Positions 23,801 to 33,863 of a stretch of DNA of 64,000 nucleotides are shown here, piece by piece. The position numbers and the translations under genes were made by a program. The DNA is from Adineta vaga. Taxonomy: Eukaryota > Rotifera. Below the pieces are notes generated by a model. That model was not told where the DNA came from. It saw nothing but the letters and a program-made list of their open reading frames with translations, and did not search any database. The stretch spans positions 11,346,001 through 11,410,000 of the forward strand of contig CP075496.1 of the NCBI GenBank assembly GCA_021613535.1, in the 5' to 3' direction. Each line of letters opens with the position of its first letter. Position 1 is the first letter of the stretch.

Positions 23801-26800
23801 AACTCATTTGTCTTTATTGATTTTTGATTTATCATTTATTGCAATACTGTTGATATTCGAGGTCAGTTTTATTTATGCAATCTATATCGGATCTATTTCT
23901 TTAATCTTTTTTATATTGTACCACTGATCTGAATATCGAGACAAGACAGATGTACACGATTTGTATAATGGAAAGGAAAAAAAACGAGAGCAGAAAGTGA
24001 GAGAGAGAGAGATTCAACAAGAGAAAACCTTCTGATTATCTTTCAAGGTTATCATATTCCAACACTTTTCTGCTCTCTTTTTTTTGTTAATCATAAAAAA
24101 ACATATAGAACTTTATTTCAAAAGTGAATGTATTCTTTCGGTGGTTTCGTGTTTATCGTACAAATCTTTGAAATCAAATGGAGAAAAAGTAAACTTCAAG
24201 TAGTTTTAGATGATGTAAGCACATAAAAAAAATAGATGAGAAGAAAGTAAAGGACAATGATTTCGACTATATATATACATATATGTGTTTATTGAACTAG
24301 ATCAGTAAGATTCTAATGAATTATAAACTTGAACTCATTGAAAAAATGAATGAAAACTAATCGTTTTCTTTTCTGAATAAACATTTCTGAGTATAAGAAT
24401 AATATACAAGTAGAATAAGTCATTATATCAAAAAAAAATCAAGCCATTCATCATGATAATTAAATGAATTACATAAATATCTATCTATTAACATTTATAA
24501 GATTGATTCTCTGATTTACTTAAATAAAATACATTTAACTCTATTATTGATGTACCATATAATTTTCATTAAATATCAATCGATACTGTGCTTTTTTTTC
24601 TCTTATGAAAGAACGAGGAAGAAGAAGAAGAAGAAGAAGAAAAAACTCAATTGCCTACCTCGATCATTATGAGAATAATTTTGTAAATGCTTTTTTGGAA
24701 TATCATTTGCATGTAATATTCGTTTCGAACTTAATTTTTGCTCATTATCTGATGTAGACAGACTAGAGAAAACAAATGACGAAGTCTATTAAAATATTCT
24801 TCCACATCGTTAGACATACTGATTTGAATTCGATTGTAAATTAATATTCATAGAAGAAGAAACGCATGCTGAAGTATGATTATTATCCTAAATAAGAAGG
24901 AAGATAATAGTATGTTAGTTTTTCGCTTCTTCGAAGAGTTCTTTTTTAAATCTTGCTTACGGTTTTTTGTCGTTCTGTTGAAGACGAATGAACAGGTGAC
25001 ATATACCGATCTTCAAAACGTGTTACTTTTTCTATATGACCATTATTTCGTTTGGATGGTGTACGATGATCCCTAAATACATGAAAAGATCATCAAAATG
25101 CATTATATTAGACTGCGAAACTGAACTTACTTTAAACTTGAAGTTAATGTTTGTACTGGTGAAAAAGATACTTTTCCTATAGATAAAATTCTCTTTTATT
25201 ATCAAATTATGTTAAATAATTGTTTCTCTTACGATTATCTTTATCATTTGTTTTTGTAGCTTTCCTACGTATGTGATCTTCCATGAAATCCGAATCACCG
25301 TTAAAATCGTCAGGAAATACGTATGTCGGTTTGTATGAATTCCTTTGATAGTCTAGAAAGAAATGATATCTTGGAAAATAGATATGATCTATTTATTTCT
25401 ACTAATGAATATAAAAGAGTTCAATCTCAACAGGCAACTCATCATCATCATCAATGAGAAAAGAGAAATATAGATAGACACCATCGTGCAATATAAACAG
25501 TAAGAGAATCACATATATGTATGTGATGAACGTAAAAATAACTATGGATCAATAAAGGATAAAAAAAAGTAATTAAACACTACTATCAATGTTTATATAG
25601 ATTATTTAGATAGAGATTTAGTATCGATCACATAACAAAGAAATAAAGACGAGAGAAATTTTAAAAGTTCAATATAAAATTTCATATTCTCATCATAAAC
25701 AAGTTGAACTATGTGTTATCATCAATAGACAAATAAGAGTTCTTTTTCTCTTTGCTTCAGTTTTGTATCTACTTGAAATTTATTACGTATACATATCCAT
25801 ATAGATATGACATAGTCTCGAAATACTGGATTAAAACTAATTTCATTAATAAAAATAAATTAAAATTTTTTTTACCTAGTTTACTTCCTGGTGGTTTATG
25901 TAAATTACTATACATTTGTCTATACCATTGTGATTGATTTTTGTCTGAATCACCCATTGATGGCTAAAAGATTACAAAAGATTTAAATCAACATTAATAA
26001 TCAGTCTTTATTTATCACTTCTCTTATATTCAGTCTCAACTCAATTCAAACATATTTTGTGCTCTCCTATAACATTGTCTATTCTTTCGTTCCTTTTTTG
26101 TCACATATGTATACGTATTCAGACATCAACTTATAAATCTGATATGACATTATCATATTTAAGTTTATAACTTCTTCTTCTATTTTACCTTTTATATTTC
26201 TTTATTGGACATATGTTCTTGTCTATCTATCCTTCACTGCCGATGATGTAATCATTCTATTCTCGATAGAATAATCAAGCAAGTTGGTAATAGTAATGCA
26301 AACATGGCACAAGAAAAAGAAAGGAGGTGAAAATGATGATACTGTTGTGATTCTAAGAAGATAATATGTATGAATGTAGGTCAGTAAATGATCGGCTGAC
26401 ATACAATCATATATATTGATTGATAGATAGACTTTGTTAAAGACAAAATGGGATAATTAGCGATTGAGATGAAGGATTATCTTTCGAAGAGAAAAGAAAG
26501 TATTTTATTCACTGCATCAAACAATAATATAGGATAATTTTAATTGTATGATATATATATATATTGTTTGTTATCTCATTAGATTTTTTCTGATAAATTT
26601 CTTTTTTGAATGATGAATATCAATATGTGCATATTTAATGAAAAACAAACACCTAATTCAATTGATAGATGAACATAAACTTAGCAAAGTGGGCGTAGGC
26701 AGATTCAAGGATAAATTTCGATAAGATAGGCATAATAAGAACTAAGTGCATGAAAAATGCCGTTCTTCTTTTGACGTTTGACACAGCATGAAATCGGTAG

Positions 26801-28609
26801 ATAAATGAAAGAAAACATGATATAATTATATATAGATGAATTAAGAAAATAAAAACAGATAAATTTGAGATGAGATTTTCTAGTACTTTTAACTACCTGC
26901 TGACAACGGCAAGCAACATGATGTCGCATAAGCTTCTTCATTTCATTCATTAGATGCAGCAGTTCAAATCATTTCCTAACAAAATGATCATGCTGTTGAA
27001 CGTTTCAAGTTGATCTAATTGGATGATAATGATGACAAAAATGTCAATACTCTCTATGTGGTGATCAAGGTTCGATCAGTTGATAATCGGTCGATGGCAA
27101 AAGTACAATCTATGATTTGTTCTTTCTATTTCTAAGACATATTGAATGACGATGAACCACCATTATTACCAATAAGTAGGAGAAAGCAAGAAAAAAAGAC
27201 GGTTATAAAAACGGACGACTGCCTAGTGTTGATATTGTTGTTTTAATCTAAAGATCGGTTCCTTTTCAATCTTGTCACTGAATGTAATCGTCGTTGATCG
27301 GTTGTAAAAAAAAACCAGAAAGAAGCGAAGAAAAAAGAATAAGAAGCCGTAGTTGTCAAGAGAGAAAGACTTTATAAGCATAGGAGATGTGTCATTGTGA
27401 TCAGAGACACACGCACCCGAAGAACAACCAAAACTAAATTAAGACTGTATATATACACCCTCGATTCTTTTGCTTACATATTGGTGACTTATTGTCAAAC
27501 AAAACGACTTGAAAGACGATATACGTAGTTTATCCTGTCGTATTAAATTAATGTTGATAGAAAATATCTTATCAGAATAATTAACTGAAGTTCTTTTTCC
27601 GGATGTTCGATGCAATGATCATTAAAACTGCCTTACGAAAGAAAACTGCTCCATCTGGATATAAACAATTTTTTCTATCGAACTACAATCAAAACATTTG
27701 TTTTGTTTTATTACTTACTGATTGAGAGGTGATTTCCGCTTGTATATTTGGTCCTGTATCTTGTAGATGCACTAAGTTATTATTATTATTATTATTATTT
27801 GAATATTTTATATCAATTTTTTGTGATGTTAATGAACGTATTTTAGGTGGTACTGAACAATCAACATTTAACCATGGATTGATATCTTAAATATGTGAAA
27901 GTAAAACAGTATATATGAGATGAATCAAATTTGATAGATTTAATTCTACCTTTATGAATAGGTATTTGAAATTCAACACGATGTGTAGAATTTTTCTGTG
28001 CTAATCTAACATCTTCGGATGAAAGTGTCGGTCTATTTTTTGGTAAATTGATTGAAGTTCGATAACTACCATTTTCATCACATTTAAAACGAACACGACG
28101 TGTTCCTGTTGACTGTTGTTGGATATGAGTGAGCAGAAGAAGTCGAACCTGAGTAATTTGTTCGTTGTGCCATCGTTGAATGTGAACGTAAGGATGACGA
28201 ATCAAAATGTGACTAAAGAAAGTAGAAGAGTTAGATAAAATCTCTGATTTATTAACATTCTATAACGAAGAATATTGTTCGATTACGAAAGAAAATGTTT
28301 TTTATTCGTTTTTTTTCTTACGAACTCGAATTTAATTAGGAAAATAAAAAGAAGTATGTCTGCAAACAAGCCGTCAAGAAAATATTCTTGATCAAGGTAA
28401 AATAAACACCAATTAATATCATTGTTAGATGCAAAAGAATTGAATTGAAGATGAATCAAATTTACCTCGTCAGGATGTAAAGGAACACAAACAAATTTGA
28501 ATTTATCCAGAGTAGTATTATCCAAGGTATGATGACGACGACGACGTTGACGACGTTGATACTCATATTGAAGGAGACGTGTACGACTTTGTCGGGTTTC
28601 AGTAAGCAT
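17813..28609 (-). CDS. Sorbin/CAP/vinexin family adaptor (SoHo plus three SH3 domains)
   Basis: Exons: 28609-28466, 28212-27950, 27885-27719, 25963-25876, 25352-25233, 25176-25131, 25072-24961, 24887-24820, 24762-24659, 19044-19004, 18948-18884, 18833-18768, 18702-18456, 18392-18278, 18178-18052 and 17999-17813. The last 13 stay in phase. The SoHo domain is SQWYRQMYSNLHKP with YKPTYVFPDDF. SH3-1 contains ALALHSFYAQTSRELSFKKG and GIFPLNHVELF; SH3-2 IVKYDFIPQKTFELQLRKG and NWYEGRLNHIEGIFPAAYVE; SH3-3 CQVLYDYTPQNPDELE, then CDDGWYCG and FGTFPGNYVKLL. The family links actin, vinculin and signalling proteins at adhesions. The first three exons (RRVRFKCDENG and on) are assigned by phase and position only, and the second holds a one-base frame break near 28080-28130. 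The intron 24658-19045 contains another large ORF. KVSF in exon 25176-25131 is a possible PP1 site. Confidence 0.87.
19045..19829. other. SORBS intron, stretch 3' of the nested ORF
   Basis: AT-rich sequence with no exon recognised. It could serve as the 3' UTR of the nested ORF on the same strand. Confidence 0.4.
19830..22550 (-). CDS. Large disordered protein (906 codons) nested in the SORBS intron
   Basis: One uninterrupted reading frame from ATG 22550 to TAA 19830. Upstream in frame lies a TAA with no AG acceptor between it and the ATG, so this is an independent start rather than a simple internal exon. The protein is rich in S, T, Q, N, P and R, with a poly-Pro run near residue 270, short Thr runs and a strongly basic stretch (KKNKKKNKNKSK) near 410 that could be a nuclear signal. 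A motif is repeated: EFTVIDALLDNPI near 320 and YEVIDAIINSPI near 422. No known domain is evident. It lies entirely inside one SORBS intron on the same strand, so it is either a nested gene or an alternative 5' exon of SORBS. A weak phase-compatible donor (CTC|GTACAT) occurs near the stop. Confidence 0.72.
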   Translation of the reverse strand: MYMDRDNASSSTQTREFVPYVENNLNYVQKSPSLSPTRIYSSPLMGKSARAAKRRLDGDTTRPTRIEGIDTYNQPSQNFYQNVGNNLENQKPLNSTSNEPGQESFSAKRDFFEQRFKTSAPTYDSPPRDQQQLSPQIVTTITTTTTSTPSKLVSRTSLPSNESLPTINRLLEQATEIQKRTTDNSSNQNASQQSLVIERTEQCQVYLDRTNHDQRHTSPASVRKTNLVTDLDQAQAQVNRLTDDHQAIQQLTRVLQENQVSSPTTTPPPPPPPQPSTTTNQSQRLSSAPGNPVLINTTTTTTTTIPTDITLVNRNNKTVASEFTVIDALLDNPIGTTNSKQNDTLHTRFNNIISNLQNSDYMSILRQSLTRKSKRKNSKQDQNQLSQTSTNAASEQTSLIDSKQNKKNKKKNKNKSKTTPYTNYEVIDAIINSPIILRLPESFLRKYNVRPPASQLSPTPPLTTRNNNILSHKQLDNRATNDTDRNLVNERRLHHTPTSTPTFPTNLNDLQQTNRSNYQQSPVRSYNQSGAPIKPRIIYRYIDERGNVLKYSSVPPSQLREVPSKQSPPSPYQNVEPKYFNSRQIIRDDHHSKPERRTWQDHKGYSSTRRDDLDYQDKRRSQLSERSLPIARAIPVTVEREQTRRAPSLQQRPYQSPNQQNIKLSWLPLTPQFDQPHIGGAAVDYETDSTGSDHSITYPTYEYKPNDSHNNRPLFRHDYYQNRSPSLTFNQSPTRSSHDYRNQSPDYSLANISRNYIEVFRDGAANPSEIYSVPLSEPRRRKLRHSRYDKHQAEKSGKISNSSISKHNKAMPSSSSPSNHDSFYSHTTHGSPNHDSVQFDNYLPQSKSFDYRPLRMKLQREHKITPSLLVDEWDHPDEIIPTPSYKTTSVSSPDDVFLKNTRTYKA
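22551..24658. other. SORBS intron and upstream flank of the nested ORF
   Basis: About 2.1 kb with no supported exon. The first 350 bases above the nested ATG are somewhat richer in CG dinucleotides and could be its promoter. The rest is AT-rich with CT tracts near 22978-22992 and a (GAA)n tract at 24617-24641. Confidence 0.4.
24617..24641. repeat. (GAA)n microsatellite
   Basis: About eight GAA units just inside the SORBS intron, 20 bases past the exon 24762-24659 donor. Confidence 0.8.
25964..27718. other. SORBS intron with a possible alternative first exon
   Basis: Large intron. At 26950-26895 a short ATG-led reading frame (MNEMKKLMRHHVACRCQQ) ends at a GTAGTT donor in phase 0, which would splice cleanly to the SoHo exon at 25963. 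It may be an alternative start exon that bypasses the first three exons. The region around 27060-27330 upstream is a candidate promoter. Otherwise AT-rich. Confidence 0.35.
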
Positions 28610-28820
28610 TATAAATTTTGTTGAGAGAGAGGAATAATAACTACTTAAAAGAAAGTTATGCAAAATATTTAAAATCGATTTAAAGAATGAGAAAAGAAAA
28701 CTATAGTTTTATTTGATTAGAAGTAGGGAAAATAGCTAAAAGTATTTCATAACAAATAAGATTTGATCAGCAGACCTGTACTTACCGTAACAAATGACTT
28801 CCTCATGTATATGTTTGTAC

Positions 28821-28850
28821 ATGTATGTATGTATATATATATATATATTA
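28821..28850. repeat. (TGTA)/(TA)n microsatellite
   Basis: ATGTATGTATG runs into a pure TA tract, 210 bases upstream of the first SORBS exon. Confidence 0.8.
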
Positions 28851-29080
28851 GTTGTTTGCTTTGATAGTCGTTCACTGATCTTGTCTCTCTCTCTCGTGTA
28901 CGCTTTTTTCTGGGTCTTGATATATGTTCTCTATTTCTTCGGCAAGATTCATAACAATTATAACATGCCAGTCAGTTTGACGACAGGCACAAAAAACTGG
29001 CTTGGAAATCTCTGGTGCGACAAACGATGCTATTCGAGGTCGCCGCCGACGTTCTCTCCTTCAACCGGATGACGGAAGAT

Positions 29081-29167
29081 CTATATATGTATGTATGTAT
29101 GGATATATGCATGTCTATATATATATATATATATGTACGTGTGTGTGTGCGCGCGTGTGTGTGTATA
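29081..29167. repeat. Compound TA / GT / CG / GT microsatellite
   Basis: A TATG repeat is followed by a TA tract, then GT repeats interrupted by GCGCGC, then GT repeats again. Alternating purine-pyrimidine runs like the GT/GC part can adopt left-handed DNA. Confidence 0.8.
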
Positions 29168-29782
29168 GATGTTATCTCGTCCTATTATGACAATTCTCCC
29201 TTTGCTTAGTTCGATAGAGCGACAGAACGACAACATCAGTCGACTTACATACTCTCACATAAAGAGAACATAAAAATGGTACATTGAGACACAACCAATG
29301 ATGAAGATGATGATGATGATGATGATAATGCATGGGCGGCTTTATTGTAGGCGGTTGGTTAGCTTAGTTCTTGAGTACGATGTTACGTACCGATTGATAT
29401 CATTCTTCCATAGATGATGAAAGGCAAAAGGGGAAAAGAAGGAGGACAAGATGTTGAAGAAGACAAGGATATGTTGTCAAATAATTATTCTTCTCAAGAT
29501 TTCTCTTGCTCAAGAGTAGGAGTAGATTACCATTGAATAATAGAAATTATCTTTTGATCATTTACAGTAACAATATGTCTGAGATTCTCATACTTTGATC
29601 CTTCCTATATCATCACATTGTCTTTCAATCAATGATGGTGACCTTATAGATGAATTACAATGTCAGTTAAATATATGAAATCTATTCTTAATCTTTGATT
29701 ATGACAAATTAATGCATAATTAGATTTTATATTCATAAAGATTGGAACAAATGTATAGCGATAAAACTCGTCTAGGAAAACT

Positions 29783-32700
29783 TTAACATAAATCCGATGA
29801 CATAGGATAGCCATTACGATCGAAGTAAAGTTCATTATAGGCATTGTCTTGAGTATAGTCTTGTTCTTGATTAGTAGATTGAGATAACATCGAAGGTTGT
29901 TGTTGTTGTTGTTGTCTTTGCTCTTTCGAATGCTGGAAAGAAATTAGATGAAGAGAACCAATCGTATTTATTCTACTCTTACTTTCACTTTCTTTTTCCA
30001 ACGAATTAAAGCAGTTCGAGATATTTCACTTTTGTGTTCTAAGCGTTCTTTCTGTCTTTTAATGATAATTTCAACTATTAGTAGAAAAAATCCGATCAAT
30101 ACACCACCAACAACAAGATAGAACACACCTAGTAAAGAAATTAGATTATACAGTAAAAAAATGAGCATTAAACGAGTTTTACCACGCATATTATCAAGTC
30201 CGAGTGTTGCTGGTGATGATGATGAACGATCAAAACATGGATCATCACTAGAAAATGAAATCGAAATTATTTTATTAACAAAATATTCAACTTACTCTTT
30301 TGCAAAAATCCATTGATTGTCAAGTTTTTCCATGAAACCTTTCTCATGAAATGATAATATTGCATGAGATAAAAGATTAATCCACGGATCATTTTTTCTC
30401 AATGCAATTCCATAACTTGATCGTCCAAATAATTCACCAGCTGTAATTAAATCACAATCTTGTGCTACTTCATATTCAAGTCTTGGTGAATCCCAAAAAA
30501 ATGCATCTAATTTTCTTGAATAAAAAAACGACAATATTATATTCAAGATTCATTTTCAATCTTTTTTTTACTTATTCTTCACATCTTCTATGGCTTCTTC
30601 GGCTGTTAGATAGTTTTTTGATTCCATCGTTCGATACATTGTAGAAAATTCTAGAAGGTAATAAAGGCAATATAGTTTATCCATCGATTTATTGAAAAAG
30701 AAAACGTACCAACTTGTCGTTTGAAATACATATCGACAGATGGACTGTTGCATATGTGTAGCCATCTTGAGGATTTCGTAACTACGATACAAGAAAGAAA
30801 AGAAGAAGTTTACGAAAAGGTGTGCACTATTTGAAATGAAATTACTCGAGCATCATTTATGCCTGATATCCCTGCTTCAGGTCGATCAAGCACTAGAAAA
30901 GCAGCTAAATTAGCTGTATACGATGCAACCATAATCATTGTAAAGCCTGCCCAAACCATTCCAAGAACACGCGCAGAAAAACTCTTCGGTGTACCTAATA
31001 AATTCTGTACAAATCTATCTTTATAATCAAGTTTTCTTTCTATTCACCTTCTCCAATTCCTGAACTTAAAAGAACACCCCATGTAAACCAAAGTGCACGT
31101 GGTAAATTTAATGCATCTTCTTTATCTTCATTGTCAACTGATGAATTCTGTTCTTTTTTATTTTCTTCTCGTGATATAATTCGACGTTCATCTGGAGAAA
31201 AACGATCAAGTAAATACAATACTATAGCTACAACATGTACTGATAATAAAACCATCATCCATAATGCATTTTTAAATGGTTGTAAAAACGATTTTAAATT
31301 TGATACATCAAGATTCTAAAAGTTTTCTTGTAGTTTATAATCTTCATTGAAATTCTCTAGTGAAAGTTTACCTTTCGTACCAGAACTGTAATACCATGAT
31401 ATTTATATGGTTTAGTAAATTCAATATCTTCTGCACGTTCTGGACTCATGGTTAAAGGTGCAACGATCATATCAGCTTGACGGTTAGTTAATTCACGAAT
31501 CATTCCATCCCATCGTTTTTGTGTATCATTTCCTTCCTTAATGAAGAATTAAAAGATTTGAACTTTATAAACAATACAATTTCGTCATTAATTACTCTTT
31601 CGAATGTTCCATATTTACCATCGGGAACAAGATACAATGTATAAGCAAAACTGAGATTTTTCGATAGTTCTTGTAATAGAGCAATACAATAACCATAACA
31701 ACAAAATTGATCATATTTATGACCGTTTGAATCTAAATTAATAATCGAGTTTTTTTCTAGATTTTCTATTTTTAAATTTATTACGATTTAGACTTTGACG
31801 TGGACAATGAACTTCAAATGTCGGATCACAATTATTTCCAGGACGTGTAAATATAAAAGGTTTTTCTTCAATTGTCACAACCTAGATGAAGATAAAGCAT
31901 AGACCAAAATTAGCAATTAAGAATATATTCCAACCGAAACATTTCGTCGTGCACGAATTCCATCCGGTTTTCGATTAAGTCCATTTGACCAAAGAATCTT
32001 TTCTTCATGCAATATCAATTCTGTCGTATCGATCTAGAGAACTTATAATGAAGAAAAATATATCAAAATTATACTGTAATACTTACCGTTGCTCGACACA
32101 TACTACTCGTAGAACAACTACTCTATAAGAAAGAAAGAGCTCTTATTAACAATTGAACTTTAGTATTTCTTATCGATATCGATCAATGATTTAGAACTAT
32201 TTATATTTACTGTATTCGAACGATAAGTACCAACAACTTTCATTTGTTCATGTTGTATATTAATTATTTCATACAAGGATTCAATTCGATCACCTTCTTT
32301 ATTAAATCTAATATTTCCCGTAATACCCTGTTCAACACTTGTATCAATGAATGCTCTTTAAATAGAAACAAAATTAATCTACGAAACAATCAAATAGACA
32401 ACAAAGATATTTACTGATAAACTTTTTTTCCATAAGACCAAGTTTTTGTTGATGAACAGTTTATAACCGAGGTATCATCTGACCAAAATGAAATAGGATA
32501 TTCACGGAATTTTGTAAATGTATTAACAATAAGTTCAGTCGCATCAATCAATAGATTCTCTTCAGTAAATGATGGATGCAATTTTACACCGAGAATTCCT
32601 AAAAATATGACTTAATAGTACAATTTATCCGACTGAAACGAATGAAATTTTACCATCGAAAAATCCTGAACTATTTGTTAGTAATGCACGTTCATTAATA

Positions 32701-33863
32701 ATCCAAACAAAACTTTCTAATTGTTGTAATCGTGCAATATCTGATAGTAATGAATGAACATCTTCTTCTCTACAAGAAAACTCGACTTTTCTTTTTTTAT
32801 AATCGGAAAAAAGCAGTTTTTATACTTGGTATGAATTATAAAAACATTCGCAGATAAATGATCTTTCATAGTTAAATTATAAATTAAAGATGTGAAAGTT
32901 TTAGTCGAAGAATATTCTTCAATTCGTTCAATCTAAAACAAAAGATATCATATTATCTGTCTAACTCAACGTTGTAATAGGATAAATCTACATAGTGTTA
33001 ATGATGTTTAGTCAATTCAGACAGATGCCAATCTAAATTATTCCATATTTGATTTTTTACTGCAATCTTTGAAATAATCTCTTGAGTTATATTAGATACT
33101 ATTGAAAAGACATGTGTCATATATAATAAAGAATGATCATTTCATTATCTCTTTTCTTATGTAGTTTTTTTTAAAATGAAAGACTCACTTGAATCTCTGA
33201 ATCATCTGTTAATAACTGAAATCTTGCTGCAACCATTCGACTCTCTTCTTCTTGACTATGAATTAATACAACTTTTGTATATTTTAATTTACAAATAATA
33301 CTAAACCATGCATCAGCTTCATAGAAATACGGTGGTGCTAATCGTATAATAAAATCATATAAACCCTAAAATATGAAATTCTATTTCTTTCATTCGATAT
33401 ATACTTTCATCATTATTACTTCATCTGAAAAAATATTTTCTCTTGAATTTATTGTTATTAATGGTATATGATAAAAATCGGATACATATGCAATAGCAGA
33501 TAATATTAAATCATTATTATTATCATTCGTTGATCGACCAGCAATAATCACTTTCGCATGTGATGCATCTCCGACAGTACAAAGTATTGACATAGTTAAT
33601 AATGCATTCGAATCCAGAACAAATGATTGAGATGAAATATTTATATCTTTAGTTGATTTCATTGTTGTTTGATTAAGAATTATAATATGTTCTTCATTTG
33701 ATAATGCACCTAATACAGTTACATGTAAAGATTTCGATGTTGAACGAGTATTATCGATTATATCTATTGGTACAGTTGTTGTATCGAAAATTGAATCACT
33801 ATTGACAAATGGAATGAAAGTTAAATAGATAATGAATATGTTGGAAGATAAGTATCGAATCAT
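29783..33863 (-). CDS. GRIN1: NMDA-type ionotropic glutamate receptor, GluN1 subunit
   Basis: Nineteen exons, starting 33863-33405 and ending 29932-29783, give about 953 residues (human GluN1 is 938). Order: signal peptide, amino-terminal domain ([27 protein letters not shown]), S1 ligand-binding lobe ([51 protein letters not shown]), M1, pore loop ([14 protein letters not shown]), M3 ([15 protein letters not shown]), S2 lobe ([20 protein letters not shown]) and M4 ([20 protein letters not shown]) with a short C-tail. The P, T and R of APLTMSPER and the D of FFWDS match glycine-site residues of vertebrate GluN1. Serine replaces the N-site asparagine in the pore. Exon 30781-30710 is one base short: the frame breaks near 30741-30751, just before [10 protein letters not shown]. 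The C-tail has a poly-Q run and lacks the vertebrate C0-C2 cassettes. Confidence 0.93.

Larger units (their letters stand above)
28610..29782. other. Intergenic: SORBS 5' flank, GluN1 3' flank, microsatellites
   Basis: No supported coding exon. It contains (TA)n at 28821-28850, a GC-richer block at about 28968-29075 that may be the SORBS promoter or 5' UTR, a compound TA/TG/CG repeat at 29081-29167 and a (GAT)n tract near 29300-29327. ORFs over the repeats are low complexity. Confidence 0.5.

Noticed and set aside
27060-27090. GGTTCGATC resembling a tRNA T-loop
   Set aside because: The flanking bases do not pair as a T-stem and no acceptor or anticodon arm can be drawn. No tRNA or rRNA was recognised anywhere in the window.
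28794-29209. Plus-strand ORFs over the repeat region
   Set aside because: They are driven by TA/GT microsatellites (MYVCIYIYI-type peptides).
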